The notes: a model not told the origin generated them from the sequence alone. 12,183 nt of DNA from DASZQY01 sp048498575 (GCA_048498575.1 JBEHXS010000074.1:1-12183); one strand, 5' to 3'; shown: positions 1-8,107, numbered from the stretch's first letter. Made by a program: numbers and translations.

Positions 1-792
1 TACGATCGCCGTGGCATTGCCGGAGCCGTCGCTATCGCCGATGGCCGCATCTGGCACGCAGCCGGGGCCACCGACGAGCAGGAACTGGCGGTCGTTCTCT
101 CGACCTACGTCGCGCATCTCCGGCTCCTGGATGTTACGGGCCGTGTCGGCATTGCGCTTGCCGCGGACGTCGATCAGTTCCGCACCATCGCCAAATTCCG
201 CGCAGCGCGACTCTTGCTCGCGCGCGTCGCCGAGCTCGCGATGCTCGGTGGCGAGGCGCCGCGTATTCACGCCGAGACGGCATGGCGCACCATGACGACG
301 CTAAGCCCCGAGACGAATGTGGTTCGAGCCGCATGCGCGGCGTTCGGGGCGGCGATCGGTGGCGCCGACTCCATTACCGTGCTGCCATTCGACATCGCGA
401 GCAACGTCGGCGGTGAGCCGGCGCGCCGACTTGCCCGCAACACGCAGCTTGTCCTTGTGCATGAAGCAGGCCTTGCCCATGTCGCCGACGCAGCGGCCGG
501 TTCGGGCGCGATCGAGGCGATGACGGCGCGCACCGCCGAGTCCGCGTGGCGGCGCTTCCAGGCGATCGAGAAGCTCGGCGGAATGGCCGCAGCCATCGGC
601 GAGGGTAGCCTGCTCCGCGAGATCGCCGCAGCGCGGGTGGCGCGCGCCTCTGGCATCGCGAACGGCGACACGAAAATGGTCGGCGTCAACGCCTATCGCG
701 AGGACGGCGAGGTCCCCGCCGCTGTACGGCACGCCGCAGCGGACCGAGCCGCACACCTTGCGCCGTTGCGCCTGGCGACGCAGTTCGAATGA
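1..792 (+). CDS. mutA: Methylmalonyl-CoA mutase small (beta) subunit, 5' end cut by the window
   Basis: The reading frame is open from base 1 to the TGA at 790-792, so 263 codons are visible and the start lies outside. The protein is the non-catalytic partner of MutB in adenosylcobalamin-dependent methylmalonyl-CoA mutase (methylmalonyl-CoA to succinyl-CoA, cytosol). Family signs are HAAGATDEQEL, the NVGGEPARRLARNTQLVLVHEAG stretch in short form (G-E-P-A-R-R-L-A-R-N-T-Q), the EKLGGMAAAI segment and the closing VGVNAY; all have counterparts in the adjacent MutB barrel. At the place where MutB carries the active-site Tyr-His pair (SGYHM), this chain has R-I, as expected for the inactive subunit. 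The chain ends only about 28 residues after VGVNAY, so the C-terminal cobalamin-domain-like module found in long small subunits is missing. By alignment to MutB the full protein would be about 480-490 residues (estimate). The stop overlaps the mutB start (ATGA, 789-792), implying translational coupling. Confidence 0.93.
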   Translation, partial: YDRRGIAGAVAIADGRIWHAAGATDEQELAVVLSTYVAHLRLLDVTGRVGIALAADVDQFRTIAKFRAARLLLARVAELAMLGGEAPRIHAETAWRTMTTLSPETNVVRAACAAFGAAIGGADSITVLPFDIASNVGGEPARRLARNTQLVLVHEAGLAHVADAAAGSGAIEAMTARTAESAWRRFQAIEKLGGMAAAIGEGSLLREIAAARVARASGIANGDTKMVGVNAYREDGEVPAAVRHAAADRAAHLAPLRLATQFE

Positions 793-2951
793 CACTCCGC
801 CTTCCCGATTTCGCGCACTCGCCCTGGCGCGCGCCGGAAGTACGCACGACTTCCCCCGCGTCACCCGTCGAGACGCCGGAAGGCATCGCGCTGAAGCCGT
901 TCTACGCCGCGAGCGATATCGCCGGCCTCGATTTCCTGGATACCTGGCCGGGACTGCCCCCGTATCTCCGCGGCCCCTACCCCACCATGTACGTCGATCA
1001 GCCGTGGACGATCCGCCAGTACGCCGGATTCTCGACGGCCGAGGACTCCAACGCCTTCTATCGCCGCAACCTCGCGGCCGGGCAGAAGGGCCTCTCGGTC
1101 GCTTTCGACCTCCCGACGCATCGCGGCTACGATTCCGACGATCCCGCCGTCGCCGGCGACGTGGGTATGGCGGGCGTCGCGGTCGATTCCATCTACGACA
1201 TGCGGACGCTGTTCGAGGGCATCCCGCTCGGCAAAACCAGCGTGTCTATGACCATGAACGGCGCCGTGCTGCCGGTGATGGCGCTCTACATCGCGGCAGC
1301 GGAGGAGCAAGGAGTCAGGCAAGCGAATCTCGCCGGGACTATCCAGAACGACATCCTCAAGGAGTTCATGGTCCGCAACACGTACATCTACCCGCCGGCA
1401 CCATCGCTGCGCATCGTCGCCGACATCATCGCCTACACGACGGAGCACATGCCGCGGTTCAATCCGATCTCGGTCAGCGGCTATCACATGCAGGAAGCTG
1501 GGGCGACCGCGGACCTCGAGCTTGGCTACACGCTCGCCGACGGACTGGAATACGCCAAGGCGGCGGCCGGCGCCGGGCTCGCCGTCGACCAGTTCGCGCC
1601 GCGCCTCTCGTTCTTCTTCGACATCGGCATGAACTTCTTCATGGAGGTGGCGAAGCTCCGGGCCGCGCGCCTGCTTTGGGCGAAGCTGATGAAGGAGCGC
1701 TTCGCGCCGAACGACGACCGCTCGCTCATGCTGCGCACCCATTGCCAGACCTCCGGCTGGTCGCTCGCCGCGCATGATCCTATGAACAACATCGTGCGGA
1801 CGACCATCGAGGCTATGGCGGCGACCGACGGCCATACCCAATCGCTTCACACCAACGCGCTCGACGAGGCGCTGGCGCTACCCACCGATTTCTCCGCCCG
1901 CATCGCCCGCAACACGCAACTGTTCCTGCAGACCGAAGCCGGCACGACGCGGGTCATCGATCCATGGGGCGGCTCGTTCTACGTCGAGCGGCTGACCTAT
2001 GAACTGGCGACGCGGGCGCTCGCCCATATCGCGGAGATCGACAAGATCGGCGGCATGGCCAAGGCGATCGATCGCGGATTGCCGCAGGAGCGCATCGAGC
2101 AGGCCGCCGCGGAGACGCAGGCTCGCCTCGACAGCGGTGCGCAGGTCGTCGTCGGCGTCAATCGCTTCCGGCTCGCCGAGGAAACGCCAACCGACGTGCG
2201 TCGCGTCGACAATTCGGCCGTCCGCGCCGCGCAAGTCGAGAAGCTGAAGCGCCTCCGCGCCGAACGCGACCAATCCGCTGTCGATCGCACGCTTGCCGCC
2301 CTCACCAACGGCGCCAAGGGCGACGACAACCTGCTTGCGCTCGCGGTCGATGCCGCCCGTGCCCATGCGACCGTCGGCGAGATCAGCGGCGCCCTGGAGC
2401 GCGCATTCGGCCGCCATCAGGCAATCCCGCGCGCGATCCGCGGCACATGGCGGCGCGCCATGGACGGCTCCGACGCGCTTGCCCGTGCGACCGCGATGGT
2501 CCGCGAATTCTCACAACGCGACGGCCGGCCCCCGCGCATTCTCGTCGCCAAGCTCGGCCAGGATGGCCACGACCGCGGCCAGAAGGTGATCGCCTCCGCC
2601 TTCGCCGACCTCGGCTTTACCGTCGAGATCGGTGCCCTGTTCCAGTCGCCCGAAGAGGCCGCGCGGCTCGCCATCGAGACGGACGTGCATGTCGTCGGCA
2701 TCTCGACGCTCGCCGCCGGCCACCTCACGCTGGTGCCCGCTCTGAAGCGGGCGCTCGAAGCCGGCGGGCGGCCGGACATCATGGTGGTCGTCGGCGGCAT
2801 TGTACCGGAAGAGGATTGGGCGGCGCTCCGCGAAGCCGGGGTCAGCGCCATCTTCACGCCGGGCACCGTCATTCCAGAAGCCGCCGAACAGCTCATCCGC
2901 GACCTCAACCGGCGGCTGGGCTACGATTTGAGCGACCGGCGGAATCTCTAA
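789..2951 (+). CDS. mutB: Methylmalonyl-CoA mutase large (alpha) catalytic subunit
   Basis: The 720-residue length is normal for the family. The enzyme isomerises (R)-methylmalonyl-CoA to succinyl-CoA with adenosylcobalamin, the last step of propionyl-CoA catabolism. The N-terminal TIM barrel runs to about residue 460 and carries RQYAGFSTAEDSN, MTMNGAVLPVMA, IQNDILKEFMVRNTYIYPP and SGYHMQEAGAT. Y78, R196, Y232 and H233 correspond to Propionibacterium Y89, R207, Y243 and H244 at a constant offset of 11, so the active site is intact. After a linker, the C-terminal cobalamin domain (about 575-715) has the base-off motif D592-G-H594-D-R-G597; H594 is the expected cobalt ligand. It is followed by the typical GLFQ-like, GISTLAAGH and VVVGG elements. 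The ATG at 789 sits inside the mutA stop. No meaB chaperone or epimerase gene follows within the window; the next gene is unrelated in function and begins 90 bp later. Confidence 0.97.
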   Translation: MTLRLPDFAHSPWRAPEVRTTSPASPVETPEGIALKPFYAASDIAGLDFLDTWPGLPPYLRGPYPTMYVDQPWTIRQYAGFSTAEDSNAFYRRNLAAGQKGLSVAFDLPTHRGYDSDDPAVAGDVGMAGVAVDSIYDMRTLFEGIPLGKTSVSMTMNGAVLPVMALYIAAAEEQGVRQANLAGTIQNDILKEFMVRNTYIYPPAPSLRIVADIIAYTTEHMPRFNPISVSGYHMQEAGATADLELGYTLADGLEYAKAAAGAGLAVDQFAPRLSFFFDIGMNFFMEVAKLRAARLLWAKLMKERFAPNDDRSLMLRTHCQTSGWSLAAHDPMNNIVRTTIEAMAATDGHTQSLHTNALDEALALPTDFSARIARNTQLFLQTEAGTTRVIDPWGGSFYVERLTYELATRALAHIAEIDKIGGMAKAIDRGLPQERIEQAAAETQARLDSGAQVVVGVNRFRLAEETPTDVRRVDNSAVRAAQVEKLKRLRAERDQSAVDRTLAALTNGAKGDDNLLALAVDAARAHATVGEISGALERAFGRHQAIPRAIRGTWRRAMDGSDALARATAMVREFSQRDGRPPRILVAKLGQDGHDRGQKVIASAFADLGFTVEIGALFQSPEEAARLAIETDVHVVGISTLAAGHLTLVPALKRALEAGGRPDIMVVVGGIVPEEDWAALREAGVSAIFTPGTVIPEAAEQLIRDLNRRLGYDLSDRRNL

Positions 2952-3041
2952 TCCCGCCAGCGGCTTGTCCCATTACGGCACGCTTCACGCGGCACGGAAA
3001 TTGACTGTCGTCCGTTGGGGTAATCCTTCGGGACGCGACCA

Positions 3042-4400
3042 GTGGACAGACGTGCCTTCCTCGCCGCCGCAGCCGGCATCGCCGCCGCAACGCCCGCGCT
3101 CGCCGCGGTCGATCCGAACGGCGCGTCCGTGCTTCGTGGCACGTTCGACGCCGCCGAGCTCGGGCTCGATCCGAACAGCGCTGACGACCAGAGCGCCGAG
3201 CTGCAGCAGGTGCTGAACCAGGCGTCGGAGGACAACCGCACAGTATTCCTGCCGGCGGGCACCTATCTCGTCAGCAACCTCGTGCTTCCGGAGCGTACGC
3301 GCCTCTATGGCGTCAGCGGCGCAAGCCGGCTGGTCTTCGCGGGCGGCGACCAAATGATCACCGCCGACCACGCCACGCTGGTCGAGCTTCGCGACCTCGT
3401 CATCGACGGCGCCGGCAAACCACTCGCTGACTACGAGCCGGCGATCGTCCATCTCTCCGAGACGCCAACCGTTACCATCGACGGCGTCACCATTACTGGC
3501 AGCAGCCGCACCGGGCTCGAGCTCGACCGCTGCGGCGGCCGCGTCGCTCGGAGCACCATCCGCAATGCCGGCGACGCCGGCATCATGGCGGTCGAATCGA
3601 CCGGCCTCATCGTCAACGACAACGTCGTCGAGGACTGCGGCAACGGCGGCATCCTCGTTCACCGCTGGACCGAGGGCGAGGACGGCACCATCGTCAGCGG
3701 CAACCGCGTCCAGCGCATCGCCGCGGACGGCGGCGGCACCGGCCAGAACGGCAACGGCATCAACGTATTCCGCGCCCATGGCGTCACCATCGCCGGCAAC
3801 CGCGTCACCGACTGTGCGTTCTCGGCAATCCGCGCCAACAGCGCGAACAACGTCCACATCAGCGACAACAACACCGCGCGCAGCGGCGAGGTCGGCATCT
3901 ATTCGGAGTTCGCCTTCGAGGGCGCGATGATCGTCAACAACATCGTCGACGGCGCCGCGACCGGGATCAGCGTCGCCAACTTCCGGGAAGGCGGACACCT
4001 CGCCGTCGTCTCCGGCAACATGGTGCGGAACCTCACCGCCACCGGACCTTACGCCGCCGATCCTCCGGGCTTCGGCGTCGGCATCTCGGTCGAGGCCGAC
4101 GTCGCGGTGTCGGGCAACGTCATCGACGGCGCGCCGCGTTTCGGCATCCTCATTGGCTGGGGGCCGTATCTCCGAGATATCTCGGCCACCGGCAATGTCG
4201 TCCGCCGGACGCCGCTCGGGGTCGCGGTCTCGGTCGTGGATGGCGCCGGCTCGGCGATCATCAGCGACAACCTCATTTCCGGCAGCACGAACGGTGCCGT
4301 GGTCGGAATGCGGTGGGCGGATCCGGCGACCGGCGATCTCGCGCTATCCGGCGCCGACCGCTACCCGCACCTGACGATCGAACGCAACCGCGTCAGCTAG
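3042..4400 (+). CDS. Tat-exported right-handed beta-helix protein (TIGR03808-like)
   Basis: This is a 452-residue protein. The GTG at 3042 is the only usable start because an in-frame TAA lies at 3021 with no other start codon between. The N-terminus M-D-R-R-A-F-L followed by an Ala-rich segment and ATPALA (cleavage near residue 21) is a minimal twin-arginine signal peptide, so the product is probably periplasmic or secreted. Residues about 36-95 resemble the start of pectate-lyase-3/GH55-type helices (LDPNSADDQSAELQQVL, then VFLPAGTYLVSNLVLP). The remainder is a run of about 23-residue coils rich in G-N-x-V/I (ISDN, VSGNRV, IAGNRV, ISDNN, VSGNM, VSGNV, ATGNVV, ISDNLI, IERNRV), diagnostic of a parallel beta-helix. 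It matches my recollection of the uncharacterised twin-arginine repeat family TIGR03808. No catalytic residues can be assigned; a polysaccharide lyase, epimerase or structural role are all possible. The stop overlaps the convergent asparaginase stop. Confidence 0.85.
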   Translation: MDRRAFLAAAAGIAAATPALAAVDPNGASVLRGTFDAAELGLDPNSADDQSAELQQVLNQASEDNRTVFLPAGTYLVSNLVLPERTRLYGVSGASRLVFAGGDQMITADHATLVELRDLVIDGAGKPLADYEPAIVHLSETPTVTIDGVTITGSSRTGLELDRCGGRVARSTIRNAGDAGIMAVESTGLIVNDNVVEDCGNGGILVHRWTEGEDGTIVSGNRVQRIAADGGGTGQNGNGINVFRAHGVTIAGNRVTDCAFSAIRANSANNVHISDNNTARSGEVGIYSEFAFEGAMIVNNIVDGAATGISVANFREGGHLAVVSGNMVRNLTATGPYAADPPGFGVGISVEADVAVSGNVIDGAPRFGILIGWGPYLRDISATGNVVRRTPLGVAVSVVDGAGSAIISDNLISGSTNGAVVGMRWADPATGDLALSGADRYPHLTIERNRVS

Positions 4401-5406
4401 CGCGAAGCGCCGCCACCAGTCCGTCGACCGCTCGCACCTCGCCGACCTTCGCGCCACCGCGGTCCATGATCGGCGGCGCGCGGTAATCACCCAGCGCCAC
4501 GCGGGTAGCTTCGCCGGGCAACAGCGCCTCGATCACCGCGGCGATCACGACTTCCGGTGCACGGCCGGCGCCGTCGTCGCATTTGACCGCGATGCCAACG
4601 CCGCTCTCGGGCAGCGCCGCGCAGATCACCCCCTCCGCGCCGTGCTTGATGAAGACACGGTCGCGAAAGCGGGTCAGGATCTCGGTATCGAAGCGGCCGG
4701 TGCCCGCCACCATGAACGGCTCGGCGAAATACGCAGCAACGATGCGGCGTGCTGCGGCGGCGCGCTGAGGCGGAAGCCCCTTCCCTGTTACCAGCCGGGC
4801 GAAGCCCAGCGCGAGATTGTGGAGCGGGATCGCGTAGGCGGGAATCGAGCAGCCGTCGACGCCCGGCATCCCGAGTTCCGCGCCGGTCACTTCCGCCAGC
4901 GCCGCGCTGATCGCGCGCTGAGCGGCATGTTCGGGCTTCACGTATCCTTTCAGATCAACGCCCATCCCGCACGACAGACAGATGAAACCGGCGTGCTTGC
5001 CGGAGCAGTTGTCGTGGATGCGGCCCCAAGGCTCCCCGGCCCGGACGAGCGCGTCCGCTGCGGCGCGATCGGTCGGCGCGTGACCGCCGCATTCCAGATC
5101 GGCCTCGGATCTCCCGGCGGCCGCCAGCATCTTGCGCGCCGTCGCGACGTGGCGCGGCTCGCCGCCATGGGACGAGCAGGCAAGCGCGATCTCGGCGGGC
5201 CCGAATCCATAACGGTCGACGGCCCCCGATTCCATCAGGGGCAGCTGCTGGATCGCCTTGACGGCCGAGCGCGGGAAGACGCGCTGCTCGACGTCGCCGA
5301 CGCTCCTGACCAGCCGGCCATCTGCATCGACGATCGCGACGGCGCCGCGATGGATGCTTTCCACCGCGGCGCCGCGCATCACCTCAACCAGAACCGGGTC
5401 GCTCAT
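4393..5406 (-). CDS. L-asparaginase II family (PF06089), Rhizobium etli zinc type
   Basis: A 337-residue cytosolic enzyme expected to hydrolyse L-asparagine to aspartate and ammonium. It belongs to the structurally distinct class with serine-lysine tandems and zinc, not the E. coli AnsA/AnsB fold. Visible family motifs are MSDPVLVEVMRG at the start, RSAVKA (S47, K50), ACSSHGG (S79), HDNCSGKHAGF (C134, K137), VDGCSIPAYA (C186) and FIKHGAEGV (K254). These correspond well to residues I recall for ReAV: the S48/K51 and S80/K263 tandems and the zinc ligands C135, K138 and C189. All key positions are present, so the enzyme should be active. I chose the ATG at 5406 because it forms an ATGA overlap with the preceding aminotransferase stop and gives the usual N-terminus; the frame also contains a TTG four codons upstream. 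The 3' end overlaps the convergent beta-helix gene by 8 bp. Confidence 0.92.
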   Translation of the reverse strand: MSDPVLVEVMRGAAVESIHRGAVAIVDADGRLVRSVGDVEQRVFPRSAVKAIQQLPLMESGAVDRYGFGPAEIALACSSHGGEPRHVATARKMLAAAGRSEADLECGGHAPTDRAAADALVRAGEPWGRIHDNCSGKHAGFICLSCGMGVDLKGYVKPEHAAQRAISAALAEVTGAELGMPGVDGCSIPAYAIPLHNLALGFARLVTGKGLPPQRAAAARRIVAAYFAEPFMVAGTGRFDTEILTRFRDRVFIKHGAEGVICAALPESGVGIAVKCDDGAGRAPEVVIAAVIEALLPGEATRVALGDYRAPPIMDRGGAKVGEVRAVDGLVAALRAS

Positions 5407-6611
5407 CGCCTCAACCAAGTCGCCAGCCGTTCCACGGCGGAGTCCAGAATCTCATCGCGCTTGGAGAAGCAGAAGCGCACGAACGTCCGCGGCGCGTCGG
5501 ATTCGTAGAACACCGACACCGGCACAGCGGTCACCTTCGCCTCGACGGTCATGATCCTGCACAGCTCGACATCATCAACGTTCAGGCGCAGCGGCGCCGC
5601 ATCGGCGGTGATGAAATACGTCCCCTGACAAGGCGCGACATCGAAACCGATGCGGCTCAAGCCGCCCGCCAGCCGGTCGCGCTTCTTTTCCAGGTCGCTG
5701 GCGAGCGACGCGTAATAGCCGTCGCCCTTGCCGAGCCCGTAGGCCACCGCCTTCTGCAGATCCGGGGGCGTCGTGAAGGTCGTGAACTGGTGCGCCTTGG
5801 TGATCGGATCGAGGAGGCGCGGTGCGGCCGTGACGTAGCCGATCTTCCAGCCGGTCAGCGAAAACGTCTTGCCGGCCGAGCCTATGCGCACGGTCCGTTC
5901 GCGCATGCCGGGTAAGCCCATCAGCGGCACATGCGGCCGCCCATCGAAGACGATGTGCTCGTAAACCTCGTCGCAGATGGCGTAGGCGTCGTGCGCGACC
6001 ACGAGGTCGGCGATGAACTGAAGCTCGTCCCGCGCAAATACCCTGCCCGCCGGGTTCATCGGATTGTTGAGCAGGATCGCCTTGGTCTTCGGCCCGAAGG
6101 CGGCGGCGAGCGCTTCGCGGTCGAGCTTCCATTCGGGCGGCGTGATGCGCACCAGCTTCGCGACGCCGCCAGCGCGCCGGATCACCGGCAGATACGAGTC
6201 GTAGAGCGGCTCGATCACGATGATCTCGTCGCCAGGCTCGATCAGCGCGTTGAAGCAATCGGAAAGCGCCTCGGTCGCGCCCGAGGTCACCAGCACCTCG
6301 CGCTGCCAGTCGATGTCGAGGCCGTAGAACCGCCGGCTGGCATCCGCCACCGCGCGGCGGAGCTCCGGCACGCCCATCATCGGCGGATACTGGTTCAGCC
6401 CCGTCACCAGCTCGCGTGCCGCGAATTCCTTGACGTCGGCAGGGCCATCGACGTCTGGAAAGCCCTGCCCGAGGTTGATCGCGCCGTGCTCGATGGCCAG
6501 CCGCGACATCACCTCGAAGATGGTCGTCGGCAGTCCGGTGTAAGTGGGATTGGTGCTTTTCAACGCTCCGGCGCCCCTCGCGATGGGCGGCGAGACTAAG
6601 GGTGCATCCAC
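5403..6611 (-). CDS. Class I/II PLP-dependent aminotransferase
   Basis: A 402-residue fold-type I aminotransferase (PF00155) that transfers an amino group between an amino acid and a 2-oxo acid. Features in order: YTGLPTTIFEVMSRLA and INLGQGFPD (substrate entry segment), NQYPPMMG, SGATEAL (PLP phosphate loop), NNPMNPAGR (N183 region, ring contact), CDEVYEH (D214, Y217), SAGKTFSLTGWK (K248, Schiff-base lysine) and TFVRFCFSK (R379, substrate carboxylate). The pattern is closest to the kynurenine/methionine/glutamine-transaminase-like branch that is often annotated as YbdL-, kynurenine- or DapC-like; substrate cannot be fixed from sequence. The open frame begins with GTG at 6611, where the nearest purine-rich element (GGGGGAG) is 16 nt away. 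The homology-like part starts around residue 17, where a TTG (6563) is preceded by GGAG, so the true start may be shorter. It is the first gene of a coupled pair with the asparaginase. Confidence 0.93.
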   Translation of the reverse strand: MDAPLVSPPIARGAGALKSTNPTYTGLPTTIFEVMSRLAIEHGAINLGQGFPDVDGPADVKEFAARELVTGLNQYPPMMGVPELRRAVADASRRFYGLDIDWQREVLVTSGATEALSDCFNALIEPGDEIIVIEPLYDSYLPVIRRAGGVAKLVRITPPEWKLDREALAAAFGPKTKAILLNNPMNPAGRVFARDELQFIADLVVAHDAYAICDEVYEHIVFDGRPHVPLMGLPGMRERTVRIGSAGKTFSLTGWKIGYVTAAPRLLDPITKAHQFTTFTTPPDLQKAVAYGLGKGDGYYASLASDLEKKRDRLAGGLSRIGFDVAPCQGTYFITADAAPLRLNVDDVELCRIMTVEAKVTAVPVSVFYESDAPRTFVRFCFSKRDEILDSAVERLATWLRR

Positions 6612-6767
6612 CGTCTGCGCAACGATTCTCCCCCAGGATCCTGCGTGACGGGTGGGTGCGCTCTATGGACGCAAAGCGGAAAGCACGCCATTCTGATCGT
6701 GTCCGACAATTTCGCCGTAACGACGGCGCGGCCTTGGCCGTAGCAAAACCGGACATGGGAGGACTGA
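6612..6767. promoter_or_regulatory. Divergent intergenic control region, aminotransferase / ABC importer
   Basis: This 156-bp gap separates the leftward aminotransferase-asparaginase unit from the rightward importer operon and must hold both promoters. I see no convincing sigma-70 boxes; GACAAT at 6705-6710 is a possible -10 without a good -35. Two small inverted repeats lie close to the importer gene: CGCCGT-4 nt-ACGGCG at 6713-6728 and CGGCC-TT-GGCCG around 6729-6740. Either could be an operator, but short GC-rich palindromes are common in such genomes. Confidence 0.4.
6757..6763 (+). promoter_or_regulatory. Ribosome binding site of the solute-binding protein gene
   Basis: GGGAGGA lies four bases before the ATG at 6768. 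It is a strong anti-16S match and selects this start over the in-frame GTG at 6783. High translation fits a binding protein that is needed in excess over its permeases. Confidence 0.75.
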
Positions 6768-8057
6768 ATGATCGCTTCACAGGTGAATAGGCGCACCGTA
6801 GCGGGGCTGACGGCCGCCATTTTCGGGGCGGCGCTCGCTTTTTCCGGCGCGGCCCGCGCGGCCGACGACAACGTCTTCAAGATCTGGTGGTACGAGACGC
6901 CGGAAAGCTCGCAGGCGACAGCCTGGAACAAGGCGCTCGACACCTTCAAGGCAAAGCACCCGGACGTGAAGATCGAGTTCGAGCAGAAGAGCTGGGACCA
7001 GATCGAAAAGGCCGGCGCGCTGATGCTCAACTCCGGCGACGTGCCGGACATCCTGGAATACAACAAGGGCAACGCTTTCGCCGGCCTCGTTGCCTCGCAA
7101 GGCCTGCTCGCCGACCTCACCGACGAATCCGCCAAGCGCGGGTGGGACAAGCTGCTCTCGCCGAGCGAACTCGCGCTCAGCCGTTATGACGATCGCGGCA
7201 TCTTCGGCTCGGGCCCGATCTGGGGCATCCCGAACTACGGCGAGTTCGTCACCGTCTACTACAACAAGGACATGTTCGCGGCGAACGGGCTGCAGGTGCC
7301 CACGACCTACGACGAGTTCACCAAGGTGATGGACGCGTTCGTGGCCAAGGGCATCACGCCGGTTGCCGAAGCCGCCGGCGACTATCCGATCGTGCACCTG
7401 ATGGGCGAGCTTGAACTGTCGCAGGTGAACCAGCAGTGGGTGCAGGACTACCAGGGCCTGAAGAAGCCGTTCGACGGCAAGCCGTTCCTCTACGCCGCGC
7501 AGCAGATGAAGGCGTGGATGGACAAGGGCTACATCGCCAAGGACGCGACCGGCCTCAAGGCACCGGACATGGCGCAGCTGTTCGAGTCGCAAAAGTCGCC
7601 CATGGTCATCACCGGCACATGGTACGTCGGCGAGTTCGTGCAGAAGAACCAGTTCAAGTGGGGCCAGTTCCTCTTCCCCGGCAACACCATCTCCCAGGCG
7701 TCGACCGGCAACCTGTGGGTCGTGCCGAAGGACTCCAAGCATAAGGATTGGGCCAACGAGTTCATCGACATCACCATGTCGAAGGACAACCAGGCGGTGC
7801 TGGGAAATGCCGGCGCCGTGCCTGTGGCTGCTGACCCGGCCGCGATCACCGATCCGGTGGCGCAGATGATGATCCAGGGCTTCAATACGCTGAAGGATCG
7901 CGACGGCCTCGGCTTCTATCCGGACTGGCCGACGCCCGGCTACTACGAGGTGCTCCTGCACTCCTCGCAGTCGCTGCTTTCCGGGCAGATGACGCCCGAC
8001 CAGTTCGTCGAGGCGCTCCGCAAGCCCTACGACGACGCCCAGGCCGAGGCCAACTAG
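6768..8057 (+). CDS. Carbohydrate ABC importer, extracellular solute-binding protein (family 1)
   Basis: A 429-residue periplasmic binding protein (SBP_bac_1/UgpB-MalE-like) that captures a sugar or oligosaccharide and delivers it to the two permeases downstream. Residues 1-31 form a Sec-type signal peptide: basic VNRR, hydrophobic AGLTAAIFGAALAF, then GAARA before ADDN. The RR is a weak twin-arginine look-alike. The mature part opens with the typical strand FKIWWYE, then FKAKHPDVKIEFEQKSWDQ, SGDVPDILEYNKGN, PIWGIPNYGEFVTVYYNKDMF (the family's Y-N-K-D element), GLQVPTTYDEF and the late STGNLWVVPKDSKHKDWANEFI. No lipobox cysteine is seen, so it is soluble. Aromatic residues abound in the cleft segments, as in sugar binders, but the ligand cannot be named. 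It is followed after 79 bp, containing a hairpin, by the permease genes. Confidence 0.92.
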   Translation: MIASQVNRRTVAGLTAAIFGAALAFSGAARAADDNVFKIWWYETPESSQATAWNKALDTFKAKHPDVKIEFEQKSWDQIEKAGALMLNSGDVPDILEYNKGNAFAGLVASQGLLADLTDESAKRGWDKLLSPSELALSRYDDRGIFGSGPIWGIPNYGEFVTVYYNKDMFAANGLQVPTTYDEFTKVMDAFVAKGITPVAEAAGDYPIVHLMGELELSQVNQQWVQDYQGLKKPFDGKPFLYAAQQMKAWMDKGYIAKDATGLKAPDMAQLFESQKSPMVITGTWYVGEFVQKNQFKWGQFLFPGNTISQASTGNLWVVPKDSKHKDWANEFIDITMSKDNQAVLGNAGAVPVAADPAAITDPVAQMMIQGFNTLKDRDGLGFYPDWPTPGYYEVLLHSSQSLLSGQMTPDQFVEALRKPYDDAQAEAN

Positions 8058-8080
8058 CCTCTACTGGGTCCGACGACATG

Positions 8081-8107
8081 CGGGTGGGGCCGACGACGCC
8101 CCACCCG
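8081..8107 (+). other. Intercistronic stem-loop between binding-protein and permease genes
   Basis: CGGGTGGGGC (8081-8090) and GCCCCACCCG (8098-8107) form a perfect 10-bp stem around a 7-base loop, in the 79-bp gap after the binding-protein stop. There is no T-run after it. Such hairpins in malE-malF type operons are known to protect the upstream mRNA from 3' exonucleases and/or attenuate transcription, giving more binding protein than permease. That role is inferred here from position and structure. Confidence 0.7.

Noticed and set aside
861..1850. Long Arg/His-rich minus-strand frames opposite mutB, and similar ones opposite the importer genes
   Set aside because: These are typical antisense shadows in GC-rich coding DNA, with composition unlike real proteins and a better-supported gene on the other strand.
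3001..3026. TTGACT with TAATCC as a promoter for the beta-helix gene
   Set aside because: The spacing is only 14 bases, and at 17 bases the -10 position reads TCCTTC; co-transcription from mutAB is just as possible.
5407..5418. Longer asparaginase start at TTG 5418
   Set aside because: The ATG four codons later forms an ATGA overlap and gives the usual family N-terminus MSDPVLVEV.
6780..6800. Twin-arginine signal in the solute-binding protein (VNRRTVAG)
   Set aside because: The hydrophobic residues after RR do not match the Tat consensus and the rest is a standard Sec signal; family members are Sec exported.
6596..7150. 184-residue minus-strand frame opposite the start of the binding-protein gene
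   Set aside because: It runs antisense to a well-supported gene, has no homology that I recognise, and ends inside the aminotransferase start region.
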